The position numbers and the translations under genes are program-made. A stretch of 5,660 nucleotides of DNA from Planctomycetaceae bacterium (GTDB lineage: Bacteria > Planctomycetota > Planctomycetia > Planctomycetales > Planctomycetaceae), in the NCBI GenBank assembly GCA_020426065.1, contig JAGQQT010000289.1, positions 1 to 5,660 on the forward strand, in the 5' to 3' direction. The notes under the pieces were generated by a model, which saw only the letters and a program-made list of their open reading frames with translations, searched no databases and was not told where the DNA came from. Position 1 is the first letter of the stretch. The number at the start of each line of letters is the position of its first letter. Below are positions 1 through 5,660 of the stretch, one piece after another.

Positions 1-885
1 CTCTCTGGCCCGGGCTGCCGCCGCTGCCAGGGCAATGCGGTTACTTCCCAGAATCTGATTCGAGATCTCGACCTGTGTGTCAGGTTGAGCGGAGTGATCG
101 TCTGCTGGAGTATTCAGGCAATTCAGGATTTCCCGAGGGATGTGGTCACTCAGATACTTCCTGAGTATGGCGAGTGCCCGCTGTGGATTACGTGTCTGGA
201 GGACGGTGGGACCCGAGGCAATCACTTCCAGGGGATCGCCGATGACATCGGAAATGATGAGCGAAATGAGTCGCCTGGCCCGACAGTTTCTGGCCAGCCC
301 GCCCCCTTTGATCTCTGAAAGTTCTTTGCGAACGGAGTTCAGTTCAACGATATTGGCACCCTTGCGGGCCAGCTGATTGATGAGATCACGCTTTTGTTCC
401 AGAGTGATTCCTTTGCGAGGAGCGGGGAGCAGTGCGCTCCCACCACCAGAAATCAGCACCAGAACGACATCCTCAGGAGCGGCGTTCCGTACGAGTTTGA
501 GGATCTCCTCAGTTCCGGCAACTCCCTGTGGAAATGGCTCATTGATTCCGGGAGGGCGGGCAACGTGACATGTGATCAGTGTGGGGTGTGCCGGGTCGAG
601 GCAATCTTCTGGTACATTCACCCAGCCAACCACCCGTTGCCTCAGAAATTCTTCAGGGAGTGCCTTTTCCAGCCCCTGAACCATCCCGAATCCGGCTTTT
701 CCTCCTCCCACCACGATCAGTCGTCCGAGTGAGTCGAGCGGAATGTTGGACTGTCCAATCTGCAGATGGTGAGCATCCAGCCGGATTGCCTGGGTCATCA
801 GGTGTCGGGAGTTGACCGCCGAGACAGCGGCGTGCCAGATGGTTTCGGCGATCTGACGTCGTTTTGGATAGGAAGTCCTAGGCAT
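1..885 (-). CDS. Type-2 glycerate kinase (glycerate 2-kinase, DUF4147/MOFRL family), 3' end cut by window edge
   Basis: This gene would phosphorylate D-glycerate with ATP to 2-phosphoglycerate in the cytoplasm, feeding glycerate from glyoxylate, serine or sugar-acid breakdown into lower glycolysis. I translated the minus strand by hand: it is open from ATG at 885 to position 1, giving 295 residues of a protein that is normally about 420-450. Family signatures appear in order: VVGGGKAG at residues 58-65 with the conserved Lys63, ISGGGSALL at 145-153, NSVRKELSEIKGGGLA at 183-198 and SDVIGDPLEVIASGPT at 212-227. The missing part is the rest of the N-terminal domain and the C-terminal MOFRL domain. 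In frame, a TGA lies eight codons upstream of the ATG, so ATG 885 is the only standard start; it lacks a clear Shine-Dalgarno. One detail differs from common relatives: where many show a GHPxPD stretch, this protein has ARPPGINEP (109-117). It is divergent from the secreted-protein gene at 1192. The family call is firm; the physiological substrate is inferred. Confidence 0.93.
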   Translation of the reverse strand, partial: MPRTSYPKRRQIAETIWHAAVSAVNSRHLMTQAIRLDAHHLQIGQSNIPLDSLGRLIVVGGGKAGFGMVQGLEKALPEEFLRQRVVGWVNVPEDCLDPAHPTLITCHVARPPGINEPFPQGVAGTEEILKLVRNAAPEDVVLVLISGGGSALLPAPRKGITLEQKRDLINQLARKGANIVELNSVRKELSEIKGGGLARNCRARRLISLIISDVIGDPLEVIASGPTVLQTRNPQRALAILRKYLSDHIPREILNCLNTPADDHSAQPDTQVEISNQILGSNRIALAAAAARARE

Positions 886-913
886 AGGCAGGTCCGGGAA
901 TCGAGTTCAAAAC

Positions 914-938
914 CGGTGAAAACCATGTGATTTCACCG
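914..938. promoter_or_regulatory. Perfect 8-bp inverted repeat upstream of the glycerate kinase
   Basis: CGGTGAAA at 914-921 and TTTCACCG at 931-938 form an exact inverted repeat with a 9-nt spacer. It begins 28 nt upstream of the kinase ATG. As DNA it has the size and symmetry of a binding site for a dimeric repressor or activator. As RNA it would be a hairpin in the kinase leader. No regulator gene is in the window, so its partner is unknown. Confidence 0.5.
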
Positions 939-1137
939 TGCAGCCCAGAATGAAAGTGCTTGTGTGAGGAGAAGAGTACAAGATAGACTGGTTTTCCGGG
1001 AAGAATTGGCAAACAACCTTCAATCGGGAGAAGACCGGCATTGCATTTTCTTGCAGAGCGCGAGACATTGTAACGCGGATGGTCTGTTTTGACCTGCCTC
1101 TGGGAGTGCACGGACCATCCTGTCCCGTTTCACTCTG

Positions 1138-1151
1138 CAGAATCGATTCTG
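1138..1151. promoter_or_regulatory. 14-bp perfect palindrome upstream of the secreted-protein gene
   Basis: CAGAATCGATTCTG is a perfect 14-bp palindrome 40 nt upstream of the ATG at 1192. Its core ATCGAT (1142-1147) recurs as a second copy at 1155-1160, giving two ATCGAT cores 13 bp apart. Position and symmetry suit an operator for the secreted-protein gene, but no regulator can be named and the spacing may be chance. Confidence 0.4.
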
Positions 1152-1191
1152 AAAATCGATCCTGAATCACTGGTTTTCTGAGGAAGAGATC

Positions 1192-2022
1192 ATGATTTCT
1201 GCTCGAATTCGCCCAGTCTGGTGCACGATCATTTTGACCGTCCTGACGCTGGCTCAGCAGTCTAACAGTCAGGCTCAGGGGCTGGTGTGGTCGATTCCAG
1301 AACCGGGAACTTCAGTGAAATACGCGGGAACCTACTCCCAGGTGACATTCCGCCCTCAAAGTTCAAAAGGTGATTTGTCCCTGGAGTGGCGGAGTACACT
1401 GGAAACCCGCTGTCTGGAGCGAGTCACGGCGAATTACCACGGAGAAGATGTTCCTTGTGTGTGGCTCGAGTTTGAAGCGGTGACCGGTCAACTGGTAGAC
1501 GGCAGCCTGGAATCGGGACCTGGAGGCCAGAGGATTTACAAAGTGCTGGTTCCGGAATCGGCCATTAATGGACTCGAATTCTTTCGGTCTGAAGTGCCCA
1601 ATGCCTATCTGCCCGTGGTGGAAGGTTATGAAAAAATCGGTGATGGCAAGGTCGAACGTTTCAAGTTGCCGGTGCTGCAGGTATTCCCGCTGCTTACACA
1701 GTTGCTGATTAACGACCGCTTGAAGGACGAAGGTCAGGAGAATGTCACCGTGACCACGGGTGAATATCCCGCTCAGAAAGTGACCTGTCAAACAGGCCTG
1801 GAAGATCCTTCGACACGGACTACCAATCAGTCTCAAATCTGGATCTCGGACCAGATTCCATTCGGACTTGTCAAGTGGCAGATTCGTATTGACCGGGAAG
1901 TGAAAACGCCCGCAGATACCCGGGATCAGTTCCAGAAAAGTTCGGAAATCAGTATCGACATGCAGGCGGTTGAGATTACCAGCAATGCAACATCCAAGCT
2001 GAGTACTCCAGCTGCGGAGTGA
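1192..2022 (+). CDS. Secreted protein of unknown family
   Basis: I do not recognise the family. The 276-residue product starts with a typical Sec signal peptide: Arg5 and Arg7, a hydrophobic core around residues 9-21 and a likely signal peptidase I site after Ser-Gln-Ala (26-28). There is no lipobox cysteine, so the mature protein should be soluble in the periplasm or outside the cell. The mature part looks beta-rich with alternating polar and hydrophobic strands, no later membrane segment and three cysteines (74, 89, 199). The stretch at about 190-233, with YPAQKVTC followed by QIWISDQIPFGLVKWQI, has the shape seen in lipid-carrier-like or DUF3108-like periplasmic beta-sheet proteins, where a variable strand precedes a W-x-S-x-x-x-P-F-G-L-V-K strand; this is only a resemblance. 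The start is supported by GAGGAAGAG just upstream (1180-1188). It stands alone, ending 36 nt from the convergent hpnH stop. Confidence 0.85.
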   Translation: MISARIRPVWCTIILTVLTLAQQSNSQAQGLVWSIPEPGTSVKYAGTYSQVTFRPQSSKGDLSLEWRSTLETRCLERVTANYHGEDVPCVWLEFEAVTGQLVDGSLESGPGGQRIYKVLVPESAINGLEFFRSEVPNAYLPVVEGYEKIGDGKVERFKLPVLQVFPLLTQLLINDRLKDEGQENVTVTTGEYPAQKVTCQTGLEDPSTRTTNQSQIWISDQIPFGLVKWQIRIDREVKTPADTRDQFQKSSEISIDMQAVEITSNATSKLSTPAAE

Positions 2023-2058
2023 ACTGGGGCTTTACGGCATATGGCTTCTCAGGCCCGA

Positions 2059-3210
2059 TCAATTGCACTCTGGCAGAATTTCGGCGGGAGTCATTTCTGT
2101 CTGCAACTCGACCAGTGGATTTGATCTCGACGGGTTACTGGCGGGCAGGGGATGAAGAGCCAGTGGAGTTCTAGGCTGCGTTTGAGGCTTTTCAGACGGT
2201 AGGCCAAATACAGTCAGGCGTGCGGTTTCCCAGAAGCCTCGCCAGGTGCTGAAAGTCTGATCAACTGCTGTGGCCTCATAACCCGAGTGCACCATACAGT
2301 TGGCACAGCGTGGATTTCCGCTCTTTCGACCATATTTCGACCACTCTGTGGCATCCATCAGTTCCTGGAATGACGCAGCATATCCCTCATCGAGCAGATA
2401 ACAGGGTTTCTGCCAGCCATGCAGGTTGTAGGTTGGATTGCCCCAGGGTGTGCATTCCAGATCCCACTCACCCTGCAGAAACCTGAGGAAAAGAGGACTC
2501 TGATTGAATTTCCATTGTCTGTTCGCCGGGGAAAAAAGTTGTTTGAACAGACTGATGGTTTGCTGGCGAGGCAGAAAATTCTGCTGGTCGGGTGCCTTTG
2601 AATACTCATAGCCGGGGGACACCATCATTCCTTCCACACCCAGGCGAGTCAGTTCATCAAACAGTTCGCGAGTTTTTTCTGGTGAGGCATCCCGAAAGAA
2701 TGTGCTGTTTGTCGTGACCCGAAAGCCGGCTTGAATGGCTTTGCGAATCGCCTTGATAGCAATTTCATAAACACCCTGACGGCAGACAGCCCGGTCATGA
2801 ACCTCCGCGAGACCATCCAGATGGACCGAAAACGAGAGGTAGGGGCTGGGGCGAAAACAGTCCAGATGCTTTTCCAGCAACAGGCCATTGGTGCACAGAT
2901 AGATGTACTTTTTGCGGGCAATCAGTCCGTCAACGATCTCGTGGATCCGGGAATGGAGCAGGGGTTCACCTCCGGGGATGGAAACAATGGGGGCTCCACA
3001 CTCTTCCACGGCCGTAAAGCACTGCTCAGGAGTCAGTTCCTGACGAAGCAGTTGAACGGGGTGCTGAATTTTCCCGCAGCCAGCGCATGCCAGATTACAG
3101 CGAAACAGGGGTTCCAGCATCAGGACCAGTGGGTATCGCTTCCGTCCTCTGAGCCGCTGGCTGATCACGTAGCGGGCCACAGTCCACATCTGTGATACCG
3201 GAACTCCCAT
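2059..3210 (-). CDS. hpnH: HpnH, radical-SAM adenosylhopane synthase
   Basis: HpnH joins the 5'-deoxyadenosyl radical from S-adenosylmethionine to diploptene, making adenosylhopane, the first step of the C35 hopanoid side chain; it acts at the cytoplasmic membrane. The 383-residue product matches the family along nearly its whole length. The N-terminus leads into the [4Fe-4S] motif with Cys38, Cys42 and Cys45 (FRCNLACAGCGK), then the GGEP motif (80-83), then YLCTNG with Cys106, which corresponds to the cysteine I recall being implicated in hydrogen transfer in the Streptomyces enzyme. Later blocks are SFSVHLDG (126-133), GVEGMMVSPGYEYSKAPDQ (191-209), FNQSPLF (235-241), CTPWG (253-257), GWQKPCYLL (265-273) and CANCMVHSGYEA (302-313); the last four cysteines belong to the family's C-terminal domain. 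The final 45 or so residues are a proline-rich tail that looks unconserved. The start is set by GGAGGG (3215-3220) five bases before the ATG. No squalene-hopene cyclase or other hopanoid gene lies within view, so the pathway must be encoded elsewhere. Confidence 0.95.
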   Translation of the reverse strand: MGVPVSQMWTVARYVISQRLRGRKRYPLVLMLEPLFRCNLACAGCGKIQHPVQLLRQELTPEQCFTAVEECGAPIVSIPGGEPLLHSRIHEIVDGLIARKKYIYLCTNGLLLEKHLDCFRPSPYLSFSVHLDGLAEVHDRAVCRQGVYEIAIKAIRKAIQAGFRVTTNSTFFRDASPEKTRELFDELTRLGVEGMMVSPGYEYSKAPDQQNFLPRQQTISLFKQLFSPANRQWKFNQSPLFLRFLQGEWDLECTPWGNPTYNLHGWQKPCYLLDEGYAASFQELMDATEWSKYGRKSGNPRCANCMVHSGYEATAVDQTFSTWRGFWETARLTVFGLPSEKPQTQPRTPLALHPLPASNPSRSNPLVELQTEMTPAEILPECN

Positions 3211-3964
<754 letters not shown>

Positions 3965-3989
3965 ATTTCTGCATGTGGAAACTGACGTA
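3965..3989. other. Short convergent csrA-moaC gap
   Basis: Only 25 nt separate the csrA TAA from the moaC TGA. A 4-bp stem, CTGA 3982-3985 with TCAG 3990-3993, reaches into the moaC stop codon. It is too weak and lacks a T-run, so I do not call a terminator. Confidence 0.4.
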
Positions 3990-4472
3990 TCAGGATTGAT
4001 CGTCCCGCCTGTAATCCCCTCTTACACCTCCACGCTTTTCGAGTAAACGAATCGTATCGATCGTGATCCCACGATCCACGGATTTGCACATGTCGTAAAT
4101 GGTGAGTGCTGCCACTGAAGCGGCAGTCAATGCCTCCATTTCGACACCTGTTCTGGCTGTTGTCCCGACCGTTGCTTCAATTCGTATCTGGGTTTGTCCT
4201 GCCACCCGTATGTCAACTTTTGTTGACTCCAGCGGAAGTGTGTGGCAGAGCGGAATCAGTTCCGCTGTTCGCTTGCTGGCCATGATTCCGGCCAGGCGTG
4301 CTACCTCCAGAACATCTCCTTTGGCAAACTCCCGATTCTGGATTTTCTGAATGGTTTCCGGTTGCAGAAAAACCAGGGCTTCTGCAATCGCGGTTCTGTG
4401 GCTGACCGGCTTCTGGCTGACATCCACCATGCGGCTGGCGCCGTTCTCATCAAAATGGGTGAACTGTTCCAC
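3990..4472 (-). CDS. moaC: MoaC, cyclic pyranopterin monophosphate synthase
   Basis: MoaC converts 3',8-cyclo-7,8-dihydro-GTP, made by MoaA, into cyclic pyranopterin monophosphate in molybdenum cofactor synthesis. From GTG at 4472 the product is 160 residues, the usual size. Family landmarks (numbered from this start) are RMVDVS (14-19), KGDV with Lys51, the KRT and LIPLCH block with His77, [19 protein letters not shown] (109-127) with Glu113, and DMCK with Asp127 and Lys130; all the catalytic residues I know are present. LCHTLPL replaces the commoner LCHPLPL. A TTG two codons upstream (4478) is also open, but AGGAGG at 4480-4485 would then sit one base from it; the same AGGAGG is 7 nt from the GTG, so GTG is preferred. 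It begins 2 nt after the stop of the glycosyltransferase gene and is probably co-transcribed. No other moa/moe gene is in view. Confidence 0.94.
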   Translation of the reverse strand: MEQFTHFDENGASRMVDVSQKPVSHRTAIAEALVFLQPETIQKIQNREFAKGDVLEVARLAGIMASKRTAELIPLCHTLPLESTKVDIRVAGQTQIRIEATVGTTARTGVEMEALTAASVAALTIYDMCKSVDRGITIDTIRLLEKRGGVRGDYRRDDQS

Positions 4473-4474
4473 TC

Positions 4475-5660
4475 TCAAGCCTCCTGTTCATTCGATTGGA
4501 CTTCGGTCTGGCTGGAGGGAAGCTGAAGCAGGACTGCCAGCAGAACTCCTTCACGTTTCAGTTCAACGAGTGGTTTTGCTTCGGAGAGCAATTGGAAATC
4601 TTCCGCAGACAGATCGGCTTTCCTGAGAAACAGGATGCGATACGCAGCAGATGATTTGTCTGTCGCGGGAACCAGTTTCCAGTTCTTCTTCTGGATGGCA
4701 GGAATCTGGCGGGTTAGATCCTCCAGTTGAAATTGATGCAGGACCGGTCCCAGGGAGATTGTTTCGCCTGCAGGGATGACTTCTTCACAGTCCTGCCAGA
4801 ATGTTCGGGTTAATGAGTCCTGCCAGTAAGTGGTTTCCAGACCCAGGACAGATGCTCCCCGCAGTTGTCCCACCAGAAGATTATAGTAGCTCAACTGGCA
4901 GGGATGATCTCCCCAGATGACCAGCATCTGGATGGCAACTCCACAGGCAAAAGTCAGTTGAGCCGTTTTCAGGCTTCGGCTTTCGGTCACCCAGTTCCAG
5001 ACTCTTTCCGCTCCAGCCCCGACGACAACTGCCCACAAGGGGAAGCACATCAGGAATAACCTGGAACCATCGTAAACTGCCGCTCGAGTTGAGAAGAGCA
5101 GCAGCGGAAACAGAAGGCAGCCGGTCAGAAGCAGGCTTCGGCTGCGCTGGGAAGAGCTCATGGCACTTTTCCAGCCCAGCAGGCCAAGCAGATGAATCCC
5201 GATCGGAACCGTGATCAGAAACATGACCCAGGGGTAATGCCAGGGGGTTTCGACATCCGCATACTGCTGGCCGAAGTAATAGTTATGCAGCTGAACGCGA
5301 TCCGAAGCGGAGCTGAGGAACGTCTGCAGATTCTCGAAGGGAGCAACCCACAACCAGGGCCAGCCGAGAAAAAAGACGAGGTTGGCAGTGATTCCCCAGG
5401 CCAGCAGCACAGGAACCATTCTGGTGCGGCCAATCCACAATCCCCAGGCGATGATGCAGGGGATGATCAGGAATCCCTGGATTTTCGTCAGCATGGCCAA
5501 TCCCAGCAGGACACCGGGAAGCACACCCCATTTCCAGGAATAGAAACGAGGACTTGTTGTGTCGTTCTGATGTTGAGCAATGCAGGTTGACCAGCGGTCT
5601 GCCGTGACGAGGACGGCGAGTGTGACGAACAGATTAACCGCTGTTTCCAGCGAAGCCAGA
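4475..5660 (-). CDS. GT39-like polytopic membrane glycosyltransferase, 5' end cut by window edge
   Basis: This is the C-terminal part of a large integral membrane protein of the GT39 / ArnT-PMT-like group, which transfers sugars from polyprenyl-phosphate donors on the outer face of the cytoplasmic membrane. The frame is open to the right edge, giving 394 residues; GTG at 5524 could be read as a start but upstream in-frame sequence continues as a membrane segment ([19 protein letters not shown]), so the real start is outside. Hydrophobic segments follow in series: [14 protein letters not shown] with the common L-T-K turn, [82 protein letters not shown] and [14 protein letters not shown]. After these comes a soluble tail of about 140 residues that begins with [12 protein letters not shown] and GLETTYWQD, a stretch I associate with this group in planctomycetes. 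Acceptor and sugar are unknown. The catalytic Asp-Glu region of GT39 would lie in the missing N-terminus. The gene ends in TGA two nt before moaC. Confidence 0.82.
   Translation of the reverse strand, partial: LASLETAVNLFVTLAVLVTADRWSTCIAQHQNDTTSPRFYSWKWGVLPGVLLGLAMLTKIQGFLIIPCIIAWGLWIGRTRMVPVLLAWGITANLVFFLGWPWLWVAPFENLQTFLSSASDRVQLHNYYFGQQYADVETPWHYPWVMFLITVPIGIHLLGLLGWKSAMSSSQRSRSLLLTGCLLFPLLLFSTRAAVYDGSRLFLMCFPLWAVVVGAGAERVWNWVTESRSLKTAQLTFACGVAIQMLVIWGDHPCQLSYYNLLVGQLRGASVLGLETTYWQDSLTRTFWQDCEEVIPAGETISLGPVLHQFQLEDLTRQIPAIQKKNWKLVPATDKSSAAYRILFLRKADLSAEDFQLLSEAKPLVELKREGVLLAVLLQLPSSQTEVQSNEQEA
4480..4485 (-). promoter_or_regulatory. Shine-Dalgarno deciding the moaC start
   Basis: The minus strand reads AGGAGG here, inside the last codons of the upstream glycosyltransferase gene. 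Its spacing is 7 nt to GTG 4472 but only 1 nt to the in-frame TTG at 4478, which favours GTG. An in-frame TGA lies upstream, so no longer start is possible. Confidence 0.75.

Larger units (their letters stand above)
886..1191. other. Divergent intergenic region (306 bp)
   Basis: This non-coding stretch separates the glycerate kinase (leftward) from the secreted-protein gene (rightward), so it should hold both promoters. I could not find a convincing -35/-10 pair on either strand. It does hold two perfect dyads, annotated separately at 914-938 and 1138-1151. The two minus-strand reading frames crossing it (878-1111 and 907-1170) give protein with no recognisable features and overlap the start of the kinase or its leader, so I do not call them genes. 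Confidence 0.7.

Noticed and set aside
907..1170. Minus-strand open frame in the 886-1191 intergenic region
   Set aside because: Low-complexity-free but feature-free product, and it covers both dyads and the expected promoter area.
1363..1836. Minus-strand open frame of 157 codons inside the secreted-protein gene
   Set aside because: It is antisense to a gene with a signal peptide and a good ribosome site; the product resembles no family.
2023..2058. Bidirectional terminator between the secreted-protein gene and hpnH
   Set aside because: I could not find a strong stem with a T-run; only the CATATG hexamer is symmetric.
2731..3195. Plus-strand open frame of 154 codons inside hpnH
   Set aside because: It is the antisense shadow of hpnH, which is certain from its motifs along the full length.
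5522..5524. GTG as the start of the glycosyltransferase
   Set aside because: In-frame upstream sequence to the window edge encodes another hydrophobic segment typical of the family, so the protein begins outside the window.

Overview
The window looks like chromosomal DNA of moderate G+C content from a free-living Gram-negative-type bacterium, most likely a planctomycete (Gimesia/Rubinisphaera-like). This rests on protein style and gene mix: a type-2 glycerate kinase, a secreted protein of unknown family, a hopanoid radical-SAM enzyme, CsrA, MoaC and a GT39-like membrane glycosyltransferase. Genus assignment is inference. I see no transposase, integrase, CRISPR array, tRNA or rRNA, and nothing suggests recent transfer.

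Layout from left to right. (1) 1-885, minus: N-terminal two thirds of a type-2 glycerate kinase, cut by the left edge. (2) 886-1191: a divergent intergenic region holding two clean DNA dyads, one near each flanking gene. (3) 1192-2022, plus: an exported protein of unknown family. (4) 2059-3210, minus: hpnH, adenosylhopane synthase, convergent with the secreted protein. (5) 3211-3763: a 553-base divergent intergenic region. Its left half (3252-3359) is almost entirely foldable, including a possible three-way junction upstream of hpnH. Its right end (3658-3767) is a row of hairpins running into csrA. (6) 3764-3964, plus: csrA. (7) 3990-4472, minus: moaC. (8) 4475-5660, minus: a GT39-like membrane glycosyltransferase that runs off the right edge and lies 2 nt upstream of moaC, probably in the same transcript.

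The most interesting feature is the csrA leader. Three of its four consecutive hairpins carry GGA in the loop, which is the binding signature of CsrA itself. The last hairpin places GGGGAUG in its loop and pairs the csrA start codon into its 3' arm. GGA trinucleotides are enriched on the csrA-coding strand just here (11, against 3 on the other strand, in 3569-3790 by eye count). This fits direct translational autoregulation of CsrA, known in principle from gammaproteobacteria but not, to my knowledge, described for this lineage. The genes do not form one pathway: they touch central carbon metabolism, hopanoid lipids, post-transcriptional control, molybdenum cofactor and surface glycosylation.
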